Of a DNA stretch of 64,000 nucleotides, positions 54,312 to 63,929 are shown in pieces (within the stretch, counting starts at the first letter, position 1; each line of letters opens with the position of its first letter). Source of the stretch: Bugula neritina (Eukaryota > Bryozoa > Gymnolaemata > Cheilostomatida > Bugulidae); contig OZ037771.1 in NCBI GenBank assembly GCA_964035545.1, forward strand, positions 8,852,408 to 8,916,407, written 5' to 3'. Both the position numbers and the translations under genes were made by a program. The notes under the pieces are model-generated. The model searched no databases, had not been told where the DNA came from, and saw nothing but the letters and a program-made list of their open reading frames with translations.

Positions 54312-55213
54312 CCCTGATTTAGGAAGGGACAGTATCGGCGGAAATGTCCTTGATTTCCGCATTCCCAGCAAAAACTGACTGTTTCTCCCTGTGGCGGCGC
54401 CGGTGGCCGTACGGGCTCAGTGGCGGTACCTACTGGGGTTTGGGGTGTCAGTGTTGCTATCAGTTTGACCAGCATGTCTGTCAGTTGAGTGACTTTCGAT
54501 GCCGTCGCCAGCTGGGACACGGCAGCCGCGGCGGGGGTTTCCTCCCCTTGTCCCGCGGCCGTGTCCGCGCGGTCTACCTCCACTTGACGGGAGCTCCCGC
54601 GACTTTTATGCATTTGATTAGCTAGGAGGTAAGCTTCCCCCTCAGTCGGAGCATCTTCAACGGTGGTGACTCCCCTAGCTAGAAACTGGTGGTGGAGACC
54701 CAAATCGTCGACAGATGCTATGAAAGCGTCGAGGGTATATCTCTCGCGGTTGACTGGGGGCAAGTCGCTGTACGCGATCTGTGCCAGCTTCATGACCGCG
54801 GCGGCGTGCTCCCGCAGCAGGGTGCGGGGATCACGCCGCAACCTCTGCAATCGGGCCCTGGCATCTGTAGCAGAGAGGCCGATGCGGGCCCGCAGAGAAG
54901 CAAAGATATTATCAATGTCTACGCCCAGCCCATAAGGCTTGGCTTTGTCCATCAATGCCATTCTAAGCTTCAGCAGGGCCACCCTAGGGGGCCACTGGGC
55001 GACGTCCATTACGTCGCTAAACTCTTGGATAAATTGTTCCGTCTCCTCTTCGCCCGTGAAGGTGGGCGCCTTTAACCGGTAGCGGTCTTCAGTTAGTTCT
55101 CGCGGAACCCTTCGCTCTTCTACTATATGGTTAACAGGCATTGTCTCTACAGCATTGTCTCTACGCTCACCTTCTACTGCCGGTGGTTGCGTTCCAGCAT
55201 TTTCAGTCTCCAT
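54263..55213 (-). CDS. gag: B1 gag (316 aa)
   Basis: ATG at 55213 (METENAG). Core DRYRLKAPTFTGEEETEQFI, WPPRVALLKLRMALMDKAKPY, NIFASLRARIGLSATDARARLQ, AYSDLPPVNRERYTLDAF; then an Ala/Thr-rich linker, ATASKVTQLTDMLVKLIATL and one knuckle, CWECGNQGHFRRYC. The frame is intact. Some 96-98 percent like B2 gag by eye. Confidence 0.9.
   Translation of the reverse strand: METENAGTQPPAVEGERRDNAVETMPVNHIVEERRVPRELTEDRYRLKAPTFTGEEETEQFIQEFSDVMDVAQWPPRVALLKLRMALMDKAKPYGLGVDIDNIFASLRARIGLSATDARARLQRLRRDPRTLLREHAAAVMKLAQIAYSDLPPVNRERYTLDAFIASVDDLGLHHQFLARGVTTVEDAPTEGEAYLLANQMHKSRGSSRQVEVDRADTAAGQGEETPAAAAVSQLATASKVTQLTDMLVKLIATLTPQTPVGTATEPVRPPAPPQGETVSFCWECGNQGHFRRYCPFLNQGLNYRGLQMFPPPAGR
54267..54311 (-). 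promoter_or_regulatory. -1 ribosomal frameshift signal, B1
   Basis: Heptamer GTTAAAC at 54305-54311 in gag frame (GGG TTA AAC). Stem CGGCCTGCAG with CTGCGGGCCG starts 5 nt downstream; one U-G pair replaces C-G. Confidence 0.72.
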
Positions 55214-55244
55214 CTTGGATGCACCATCCCACCGCTGCCACCAC

Positions 55245-55551
55245 TGTTATGATTTTCAGATTTAGGGTTGATATGCTATCCAGAGAGTCTAATTACTTGC
55301 TATAGAACTGCACCAGGATAAGTCGAGTGAACGAGTATATATTTCCCACACAATAATACATTATAAAAATGATACAAATACATCTAACAATTTACACATC
55401 TAGTCTATTCAGCACTCTAACTTCGACTGAGTTAGCAGCGGGAAACTATAATTGCTGCTAACTATTAAACACCCTAATTGGCTATCCATTGTTCCGGGTC
55501 AATTACGCGACCCTACATGTTGTGCTGCTGGTAGCTCCACGAGCCACCACA
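55245..55551 (-). repeat. 5' LTR of B1
   Basis: 307 bp; at least a dozen differences from 48107-48411. The tRNA-Leu-type primer site (TGGCAGCGGTGGGAT, minus sense) adjoins it at about 55226-55240. Confidence 0.88.
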
Positions 55552-56201
55552 ATAGTTCTCAGCAATAGTAAATTAAAATGTTACTATTGGGCATTGATCA
55601 CGTTTTATATAGTCCGTGAAACAACTTTATAAATAACAGTCCGAGTAATACACGGTAGCTAAATCGAATGTGTAGCGCCGTGTATATCATACAAAATATC
55701 ATTTTATTATTTCGAGCTATGACTTCGCATGACACTCGACCTACCTTGTAATTGACGCAAAGTAATAGTTAAGGACGAACGGGAAATCTAGTTTGATTAT
55801 CGTTTTACTCATTTCAGTTTTTATTTCAAACGTTCACATAGTGAGATTGCCCATTCGGTATCCTTTTGCTGGTCTGTAACATGGATTTTTAATGAGGGTT
55901 ACTTCGGATTTGAATATATAGTATTTACAGATACAATCAGTAAATTTCACGTTGATGTTGAAAATAAATTTGATGCTTCAACTTTAACTTAGGTTTAAAC
56001 TTAAAGTTTAAGCTTAATTTTCCTCGATCTCTGAGTCTTTTTTTCAATCTGTAAAACTAAAACTAACTTAAAGTTAAAGACTAAAGATAACTATAAGTTA
56101 TACGTGTCATATAAGTTGAAGTACTCAGTACATGCCAGTAATATATAAATATATATCTTAAACTAGACTAGCAGTAGCACTAGCTAAGCATCAACATCAA
56201 A
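55552..56201 (+). promoter_or_regulatory. Upstream region of the Na+/K+-ATPase beta gene
   Basis: Single-copy-looking AT-rich sequence between the B1 5' LTR and the start codon. No certain TATA box or exon; the 5' UTR and promoter are expected here. Confidence 0.4.
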
Positions 56202-56307
56202 ATGTCGGCCGCCGACAAACCCCAAAGCTCTGTATTTGAATCATTTAGTAAATTTGTTTGGAATAGCTCTGATCAATCGTTTTGTGGTCGTACAGGATTG
56301 AGCTGGT
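56202..56307 (+). CDS. ATP1B: First coding exon of a Na+/K+-ATPase beta-subunit-like gene
   Basis: ATG at 56202 (MSAADKPQSS), 35 codons plus one base, then a perfect donor GTAAGT at 56308. The cytosolic motif SFSKFVWNSSDQSFCGRTGLS matches the beta-subunit N-terminal signature (F-x-W-N with G-R-T-G-x-S-W just before the membrane helix). The family's first intron falls at about this point. The protein chaperones and modulates the P-type ATPase alpha subunit at the plasma membrane. The next exon, which should begin the membrane helix, is not found before 64000: B2, a 410-bp repeat and A2 fill the downstream sequence. Confidence 0.78.
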
Positions 56308-56603
56308 GTAAGTATTAGTATCACTATATTAAATTTAATATCATTAAATATAAAAATTCAAATGTTCAATAATTATAATATAAATATAACTTATAGTTAT
56401 ACTTATGGTATTATAATACTAATAGTATAACAATAACTATAATTATAAATATATGTTTTTATTTTACTCGTACTTATAGTAGAATTAAAAGTAAAGTAAA
56501 ATCATATACTTATAATTACAGTTATTGTTATACTATCAGTATTTGGTCTATTACTATTAGTATTACTATTACTATTAGTATTATTATTACTATAAGTTTA
56601 TAT
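56308..56603. other. AT-rich start of intron 1 of the ATPase beta gene
   Basis: Degenerate TATAGTTATAC/TATTAGTATTAC repeats up to the B2 insertion point. Confidence 0.5.
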
Positions 56604-56908
56604 TGTTATGTTTTTCAGATTTAGGGTTGATATGCTATCCAGAGAGTCTAATTACTTGCTATAGAACTGCACCAGGATAAGTCGAGTGAACGAGTATATA
56701 TTTTACACACAATAATACATTATAAAACGATACAATACATCTGACAATTTACACATCTAATCTATTCAGCACTCTAACTTCGACTGAGTTAGCAGCGGGA
56801 AACTATAATTGCTGCTAACTATCAAATACGCTAATTGGCTATCCATTGTTCCGGGTCAATTACGCGACCCTACATGTTGTGCTGCTGGTAGTTCCACGAA
56901 CCACCACA
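56604..56908 (-). repeat. 3' LTR of B2
   Basis: TGTTATG to GAACCACCACA, 305 bp; followed by the conserved purine tract and hairpin (about 56909-56939). Confidence 0.92.
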
Positions 56909-57335
56909 CCGCCCCCACCAGCAGAAAGCCCTCTTTCTGATATAAAAAAAACGTTCATTGTTAACCGCATACATCAGTAGACCAAAATAATACATAACAC
57001 ACAGGAAGATACATAATAATAGACAGAGTCATTATAACAGTCCGTTACCTACAATTGACCGGCTATAGAGGAGGAATACCGGCTAGCTGTGGTATTAGAC
57101 AAGGAATAGGCCTGTCGAGCAGTCAAGCATTTACATGACATCTTGGTTTCTCCCAAGAGGGCGAAGTTGCAGATTATTCCGGGTAGCAGAACTAGAGTCC
57201 TTGTTGGGCACGCCGGTGCTTGGCTTGGCATGTACGCAGTTTCCGTTTCATCCGGCATACGGATCCTTTTAGTTGGAAGAGCCCTGTTGTAGTATTAAGT
57301 AGATCCGGTGCCAACTGGGTGAATTCTTCTTGTAA

Positions 57336-57979
57336 TCACAGGAGGCGTTCCTCTACTGTGGCCAGGCGAACTGGGTCTGGGGACGGTGTCCGTCTGCGGC
57401 GCAAAGGGGGACTGGGGGACCTGGTTCGTCTCTTCGTCGGGGTAGGAGAGATCTCTCCTTCTTCTGGATAGGCAAACTCTTCGGGGGTGTACGTAATCTG
57501 AGGGCGGTCAGATACCAACGGGGATTGTTGTCTGGCGTTGTCTAATACACGTTGGAACCCCGATGTCAGGACGGTTAACAGCATTGCCTTCTTCACTAGG
57601 GGTCGTATAAGGGTGAGGAACTCCGGGTAGAGCTTAGCGTCGACCACGTAGTTCTCTCCAGAGAAACAGCCCGTCGCTCGATGTCTGGTGACGAGGTAGG
57701 GATAAACATCGTTGTATCCGCAGGGGCAGAATGTGAGTAGGAGATGAGCATTGACATGTAGCTTCAAGGAGCGGTGAGAGGCACATTCTTCACCACAATT
57801 CTGGCATCTCGTCCGTCCTCTGGACCCCCAGGCCGTTTCTATTTCTTCCTCTGTTTCTGGAGACACCCACCGCCAACGGCGGCGTAGTGACTCAGGCCGG
57901 TCGCCACTAGCATACTCCTCCGGATGCGGAGCGGGAAGTGCTCTATCCCGTACTCTGGTTGTAGCGGGTCGAGTGTAAT
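57336..57979 (-). pseudogene. B2 ORF3, exon 2 only
   Basis: Acceptor TTTTTCAG and a 644-nt exon with the same frame, zinc finger and terminal TGA as B1. The deletion removed exon 1 and the donor. Unless another upstream donor is used it cannot make the native N-terminus. Confidence 0.78.
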
Positions 57980-58224
57980 CTGAAAAAGTTTCAAAAGTGT
58001 TAATACAGTGCACTGCCGTGTTGTCAGCTTGAATAGCTTGGCAACTCCTAATTCAGTTACCTCGTAGAGATTTATGGTAGCGAATAGTCAGATAGAACAC
58101 GTATTGCAATGAGATTATAAAAATCTCCAAGTCAAACTGAGTTCTTACTACGGTATTTCACTAACCTATCTCCAGCTCGATTGACTCACTGAGTCGGAGC
58201 TGAGCGATGCAATCTAGTTTCACA

Positions 58225-59184
58225 TTAAGAAACAGACTCGGTAAAGGGGTTGACACACTGCACTAAGATCTCTCCTTGTTCAGTCAGCTGATTCAGACTG
58301 CTGGCAAGTTGGATCTTTTTGTGCGCGCCTTCAACTACCCCGAGTCCAGAGATCCGGCTATTATTCACCCTGCAGTGAATGGTAGCCCGGGAGCGGCCTG
58401 GTATGGTACGGTTGCGTACCACTTGCACACCTCCCACTAAAGGGCGGCCGAACTTGTCGACGCAGGCGAGTTCTCGCCCGGACATCATCGCAGATTTGCT
58501 AAAATCTATGTGACATCCGTGCCGTTTTAGGAATGGCATCCCGAGGATGGCGTCCTCCTTGAGCTGACTGACGATGAACGTCTCTTGGATCGTCTGATCA
58601 CGGACTCGTCCCGTCAGCTCAATTATACCATAGAAGGGAAGGCACGACCCGTCCGCTAGGGTGCCGTACTCCCCTTCGTATGACTCCATCTCGCCCCTGA
58701 CCCTAGCACTGAGGGTGTCGAAGAGTTGGCGGCTCAAGAGGTTCGTGGTACAGCCCGAATCAATGAGGAATGTAACAGCTTTGCCTTCTAGTTTACCGGG
58801 CAAGAAATAGCTGTTCCCATGGGGCTGCACCTGAAGTCTCTCTTCGGGCCTGACTCTCGCAGGGAGTACCTCCCTCGCTTTGGGTCGCGAAGGAGGTTTC
58901 TTGGGGCGGTGGTAAGTAGGCCTCGGCGGTGCCGAGGCTAGATTCCCGGCTACCTTTGTGGGCTCCCATCCAGATTCTTGGGCTTGTAGCCCTGCGAATC
59001 TGTTATGAAGGGGCATGGAAAAGGTAGCGGCGGGGCGGAGCCCCTTGCTGGTCTGTCGCGGCTGTTGCCACGGTTGGTTACTAGTACGCGGTACCCGTCT
59101 GGGTGACCTGCGTTTCTTCTTCCCTAGAGGTTTCATCGTCGGCCCGCAGGAGGTGGGAACATCTGCGGGCCGCGGTAGTTTAAC
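58225..59184 (-). CDS. B2 protease region (frameshift product), pol otherwise deleted
   Basis: Continues in the -1 frame from GTTAAAC at 59178-59184: Lys/Arg-rich linker (KKKRRSPRRVPR), then protease FLIDSGCTTNLLSRQLF, LADGSCLPFYGIIELTG, LKEDAILGMPFLKRH, and the linker VDKFGRPLVGGVQVV through QCVNPFTES to a stop at 58225 just past the deletion join. It has the six residues missing in B1, so it shows the ancestral protease. Confidence 0.82.
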   Translation of the reverse strand, partial: VKLPRPADVPTSCGPTMKPLGKKKRRSPRRVPRTSNQPWQQPRQTSKGLRPAATFSMPLHNRFAGLQAQESGWEPTKVAGNLASAPPRPTYHRPKKPPSRPKAREVLPARVRPEERLQVQPHGNSYFLPGKLEGKAVTFLIDSGCTTNLLSRQLFDTLSARVRGEMESYEGEYGTLADGSCLPFYGIIELTGRVRDQTIQETFIVSQLKEDAILGMPFLKRHGCHIDFSKSAMMSGRELACVDKFGRPLVGGVQVVRNRTIPGRSRATIHCRVNNSRISGLGVVEGAHKKIQLASSLNQLTEQGEILVQCVNPFTESVS

Positions 59185-60086
59185 CCCTGATTTAGGAAGG
59201 GACAGTACCGGCGGAAATGTCCTTGATTTCCGCACTCCCAGCAGAAACTGACTGTTTCTCCCTGTGGCGGCGCCGGTGGCCGCAAGGGCTCAGTGGCGGT
59301 ACTCACTGGGGTTTGGGGTGTCAGTGTTGCTATCAGTTTGGCCAGCATGTCTGTCAGTTGAGTGACTTTCGATGCCGTCGCCAACTGGGACACGGCAGCC
59401 GCGGCGGGGGTTTCCTCTCCCTGTCCCGCGGCCGTGTCCACGCGGTCTATCTCCACTTGACGGGAGCTCCCGCGACTTTTATGCATTTGATTAGCTAGGA
59501 GGTAAGCTTCCCCCTCAGTCAGAGCATCTTCAACGGTGGTGACTCCCCTAGCTAGAAACTGGTGGTGGAGACCCAGATCGTCGACAGATGCTATGAAAGC
59601 GTCGAGGGTATACCTCTCGCGGTTGACTGGGGGCAAGTCGCTGTACGCGATCTGTGCCAGCTTCATGACCGCGGCGGCGTGCTCCCGCAGCAGGGTGCGG
59701 GGATCACGCCGCAACCTCTGCAATCGGGCCCTGGCATCTGTAGCAGAGAGGCCGAAGCGGGCCCGCAGAGAAGCAAAGATATTATCAATGTCTACGTCCA
59801 GCCCATAAGGCTTGGCTTTGTCCATCAATGCCATTCTAAGCTTCAGCAAGGCCACCCTAGGGGGCCACTGGGCGACGTCCATTACGTCGCTAAACTCTTG
59901 GATAAATTGTTCCACCTCCTCTTCGCCCGTGAAGGTGGGCGCCTTTAACCGGTAGCGGTCTTCAGTTAGTTCTCGCGGAACCCTTCGCTCTTCTACTACA
60001 TGGTTAACAGGCATTGTCTCTACAGCATTGTCTCTACGCTCACCTTCTACTGCCGGTGGTTGAGTTCCAGCATTTTCAGTCTCCAT
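59133..60086 (-). CDS. gag: B2 gag (317 aa)
   Basis: ATG at 60086 (METENAG). Intact frame with the same capsid-like core as B1 and one knuckle, CWECGNQGHFRRYC, ending PPPAGRR. Confidence 0.9.
   Translation of the reverse strand: METENAGTQPPAVEGERRDNAVETMPVNHVVEERRVPRELTEDRYRLKAPTFTGEEEVEQFIQEFSDVMDVAQWPPRVALLKLRMALMDKAKPYGLDVDIDNIFASLRARFGLSATDARARLQRLRRDPRTLLREHAAAVMKLAQIAYSDLPPVNRERYTLDAFIASVDDLGLHHQFLARGVTTVEDALTEGEAYLLANQMHKSRGSSRQVEIDRVDTAAGQGEETPAAAAVSQLATASKVTQLTDMLAKLIATLTPQTPVSTATEPLRPPAPPQGETVSFCWECGNQGHFRRYCPFLNQGLNYRGPQMFPPPAGRR
59140..59184 (-). promoter_or_regulatory. -1 ribosomal frameshift signal, B2
   Basis: G TTA AAC at 59178-59184, spacer TACCG, perfect 10-bp stem CGGCCCGCAG / CTGCGGGCCG (59163-59172 with 59140-59149), 13-nt loop. 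Confidence 0.78.
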
Positions 60087-60117
60087 CTTGGATGCACTAT
60101 CCCACTGCTGCCACCAC

Positions 60118-60423
60118 TGTTATGTTTTTCAGATTTAGGGTTGATATGCTATCCAGAGAGTCTAATTACTTGCTATAGAACTGTACCAGGATAAGTCGAG
60201 TGAACGAGTATATATTTCACACACAATAATACATTATAAAAACGATACAATACATCTGACAATTTACACATCCAATCTATTCAGCACTCTAACTTCGACT
60301 GAGTTAGCAGCGGGAAACTATAATTGCTGCTAACTATCAAATACGCTAATTGGCTATCCATTGTTCCGGGTCAATTACGCGACCCTACATGTTGTGCTGC
60401 TGGTAGTTCCACGAACCACCACA
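60118..60423 (-). repeat. 5' LTR of B2
   Basis: 306 bp with about four to six differences from 56604-56908. The primer site next to it (60099-60113) has one mismatch from the common 15-mer (CAGTGGGAT for CGGTGGGAT). Confidence 0.92.
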
Positions 60424-60660
60424 ATATTACACTTTGATTATAAACTTAAAATGTATTAGTTTTTGAAATTGACTTTGATTATACCTATAACTATAAGTAT
60501 GTAAACTTGATGCTACAAAAATCTGTTTGATCCATAAGTTTCTAGCAACTAACTAGGTATGTTGACTTTGATGTAACACTGTAAACTATAACTTAGACTG
60601 TTACTAACAGTCTAAGTTATAGTTTACTTCTTTTTAAATATTTGTTACAGGCATATTTGT
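60424..60660. other. Intron sequence downstream of B2
   Basis: AT-rich, with an inverted pair of AACTATAACTTAGACTG and CAGTCTAAGTTATAGTT (about 60583-60625) forming a near-perfect hairpin. An acceptor-like TTGTTACAG at 60642-60650 is followed by only about 10 bp before the dispersed repeat. Confidence 0.5.
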
Positions 60661-61071
60661 ATGCTTTCGCTTGCCGATCATCATGCATGCTGTATGTAAT
60701 GCAACTTTTCCAGAAGTTATATTAAATATTTTAGTGCTGTGAAGTTCTAACTGTATCGAGGGTTTTAGGGTTAAAATCAATAGAATATAGAAACGGCATG
60801 ACCAGCATGGAGACGGCATGACTGGGTGTTGTCATTCCTGGCCGTAAACTATTGCATTATGTTTAGCAGGAGACACTGGGGGTTATATTTCCGCTGGCCA
60901 TTACGCTACCCAATGTGTGTTCTATGTGTTTCAAAAATCTCAATGTCAATGAAAAAGAAAAACAGATAGGAGATTGTAATTTATGCAAATAATAAACTAA
61001 AATATAAACACATATTACGACAGGATGTCAGGATTTATGTATAATCAACACTACTGTGCACACCTATATAT
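60661..61071. repeat. Dispersed repeat, copy 2
   Basis: Matches 23940-24350 with about a dozen differences or fewer. Interrupted at CCTATAT by A2. Confidence 0.85.
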
Positions 61072-61424
61072 TGTAGTAATTTGTGCAATTACTGAGCGTG
61101 AGTTATTTACTTGCGTATAGTTAGCTGGTTATTCTGCTATCAATTACTAGGGTAGCTGTCGAGTAATTATATTTATTATCCACAATAAAGCATAAAACAA
61201 ACATCACATCAAATTATCCTATACAAGAGTCAACTACTAACACATGTTACTACTACAAGCCTCCGCTTACAACAACGTGATATAATGTTAATAACCCGGG
61301 AAGTGTCACGTGAATCGGAAGCATATCTTCCGGAGCTGCTAATTGGTTGCTACATAAGAGTCTAAGTATTCCAAGAGTAGGGAGAGGGCGATTCCTGTAT
61401 TTGTACTTTGCACTACTCACTACA
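61072..61424 (-). repeat. 3' LTR of A2
   Basis: TGTAGTAATTTG to CACTACA, same length as both A1 LTRs. Confidence 0.9.
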
Positions 61425-61719
61425 CTGTCCCCCCCAGCAGAAAGCCCTACTTTCTGATAACACAATAAAAAAAAACACATAATGAAAAACTATACAATAA
61501 TCCAAAAAGAAAAACATACATAAGTAAACCCACAAAGAGTAAGAAAAGGAACAGTTGAGCACGACAAAATTTACATTGGAAGACAACAGGGTGATCGATC
61601 ACACACATCTAGTCAGCTATTAAGAGAGAGGGTGCTTACCAGCACACGGGCCAATGTCGGGGCGCTCGTCACATTCCAAACGAGTTACAGCTCAACGAAG
61701 GTGCCTACCCCAGGCATTC

Positions 61720-62776
61720 TCATTGGTTGGACTCTGATTCTTGTAGCGACCGTGCTCTGTGTCGAGCCTGTCGGGCCCGTAGCCGCCTCTTCAGTCGCCC
61801 CACTGAGTCCTTCAACTGGTATAGACCTGTCGTCGTATCCAGCAGGTCAGGGGCAAGTTGTGTGAACTCGGCTTGTAGTCTTATAAGCCGCTCTTCTACG
61901 TTAGCCAGCTGGCTAGGCCTTGGTGGGGTTGTAGTGGTCTCCGTTAGAGGGGATATTGTTGTTTCTTCTGCTTCTGGGGTGTTGCTAGGGTTGACGGGGG
62001 TAGGAGGTGGGCCCTGAACCATAGGGGACTTATGGCGGGCGGATAGTAGCAGTACGTGAAACCCTGACGTTAGTGCGGCCAGGGTGATAGCCTTCCTGAT
62101 GACTGGCTTGATGGCATCCAGGTATAGGGGGAAACTGTCTTCATCAACAGTGTGGTTCTCTCCGGCGAAGCAGCTTAGCTTATGTACTGTCACGGGATAC
62201 GGGTAGACGTCGTGGAACCCGCAGGGACAGAAGTGGAGTAGGAAATGGGCGTCTACATGTAAACGCAGGGAGCGGTGTGACGGGCACTCCTCAAAGCAGA
62301 CCTGGCAGGTTCGGTGTGGTCCACTGGGTCCCCAGGCTTCTTCAATTCTCCTCTCTGTCGTGGGTGACACCCAACGGTGTCGTCGGCGGAGCACTACGGG
62401 TATGCCATTCTCCATTACAGGTTCTTCTTCCATAGACAGAGAGGTTGGCTGGTCTCGTGACCGGGAGGTGGTCACTCGAGTGTGATCTGAAAGAGTAGCA
62501 GTGTTGAAGATTATACACTGAGGCACCGTCGGCGTGTACAGCCTGACCGGTACTCTGTTCAGTTACACTCGTGAGATTCAGGCTAATGAATAGTTGATGG
62601 AGAACACACTCGCTATGACAGATTATTTAAAATCAAAGTCGACGTGTATTCCCACCACTGTTTATCATTATCGAATCTCCAGCTCGCTAGCTAGTGTAGC
62701 TAAGCTGACTGATGCAGTCTAGTTATCGTACCAAAAACATAATTAACTCACCCTTCGATCCAGAATAGTAAGACAT
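61720..62776 (-). CDS. A2 ORF3: spliced zinc-finger protein (263 aa)
   Basis: Exon 1 62776-62752 (25 nt), intron 265 nt, exon 2 62486-61720 (767 nt). Same donor GTGAGT, acceptor CTCTTTCAG, phase and length as A1. Both Cys/His clusters are intact. The few amino-acid differences from A1 are scattered outside the metal ligands. Confidence 0.75.
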
Positions 62777-62799
62777 TTTGGAATGAGAGTGGTAAGTGA

Positions 62800-63929
62800 T
62801 TACTGTTTACTGGCACGTCTACTCTCGACTGCATCAACATGGGAAAAGACCGGACAGCGTGGTTGTGAAACGTGACTAGGGCTTTTCACTTCCAGCGGAT
62901 GAATCTCGTGTGAGATTCCGCCGAGGCAAAAGTTGAGATTTTCGTGGTGATCACAACGCCCACGGCTCTTTGCCTGTTTTCCCATGCGAGGCCTCTCTAG
63001 ACTTTCGTTACTGCCGCTTATACCGCGGTCACGTACACAGTCTCTGAGACACCCTGGAAGTTGCCTAGTGTGTGGTCCTGGTCCTATGTTGGTATCTCCT
63101 TGCAGAGCCCCTCCCACGGGGGTTTTTGCACTTCCGGACCTGTTTCTGGTTCCGGAAGTGGTGATGATGGCAGGCTTGACGTTGGGGGCGGTGGGCGCAC
63201 TTTCAAGGACGGAAGTGGCCTTTCTCGCCTCGCCAAGTCTTCCTGACGTGTCATGGAGGTGTTTCCGGCCAGGTTGACAGTCTCCGCCTGCCGAGACCTT
63301 CTCGCACAATGCGTCTGCCGCCCCGCTTCACCAGGGAGACGGCTATGCTTGTTGGTCTGGCAGACTTTGCACCGTCTCACTCTGCGTCGGATATCTTGTT
63401 CCATGTTAGGCCAGTACCACCGGAGTTGTAGCTTGGTGACCACCCCTTGGACTCCTCCGTGAGTCTCCTCGCGGGTGTCTTGTATCAACTTCCGGCGGAT
63501 GGCAACTGGGCAGACAACCCTCTTCCTGGCTGGCTGTCTGCTGTTGGCGGCCAAGGTCATGGTCAGCAGACCATCTGGCCCGACCCGCAGAGAGCTCCAA
63601 CGTTGACAGTACAGCCGTAACTCGGCGCATCCCTGTCGCCGTTGTGTACTACTGGGTCGTCGCCCTTCCTGTTTCGCTCGGTACACGTCGGCTACCACCC
63701 CAGGAAGACATTCCTGGAGCTTCGGCAGCTCCCTAACGTTACCAGCCCATACAGGTTTGGCGCGGAGGCTCTGGGCAGCCTCCGGGGGCGTGTCAGCCCT
63801 CTGTTGGAGTAGCTGAGCAGGGGCGGTCCTCGCCGCCCGTGGTACCTCACGGCAGCCTGCTCTATTTAGGCGGGCTCCGTGGTCTGTGTGGCTGAACGCC
63901 TCACTGTACCCATGTGGCAACCTAGCCAT
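62800..63929 (-). pseudogene. A2 pol remnant
   Basis: Pre-integrase linker (TPPEAAQSLRA), integrase zinc region RWYWPNMEQDIRRRVRRCKVCQ, then the core deletion and Pro-rich tail. It lacks the 8-bp duplication of A1, so one frame runs 63929-63084. A further frame change near 63115 leads into the shared C-terminus ending at 62800 (FSHVDAVESRRASKQ). Confidence 0.8.

Larger units (their letters stand above)
48107..55551 (-). mobile_element. Gypsy element B1, near full length
   Basis: 305- and 307-bp LTRs, primer site, gag, full pol and ORF3 (7445 bp). It is the only A/B copy here with RT, RNase H and the complete integrase. Two frame changes in pol and an 18-nt in-frame loss in the protease make it inactive as read. 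Flanks are ATAT (48103-48106) and ATAG (55552-55555), not identical. The two LTRs differ more from each other than the left one does from the left LTR of B2. Confidence 0.9.
56604..60423 (-). mobile_element. Gypsy element B2, complete ends, RT and integrase deleted
   Basis: LTRs of 305 and 306 bp, target duplication ATAT (56600-56603 and 60424-60427). The interior has gag, protease, the post-protease linker, then a direct jump at about 58228 into the ORF3 intron, so all RT, RNase H, integrase and ORF3 exon 1 are lost. Sits in intron 1 of the ATPase beta gene, opposite to it. Confidence 0.92.

Noticed and set aside
60651-60800. Exon 2 of the ATPase beta gene after TTGTTACAG
   Set aside because: After about 10 bp the sequence becomes the dispersed repeat also found at 23940, and the translation does not look like a beta-subunit membrane helix.
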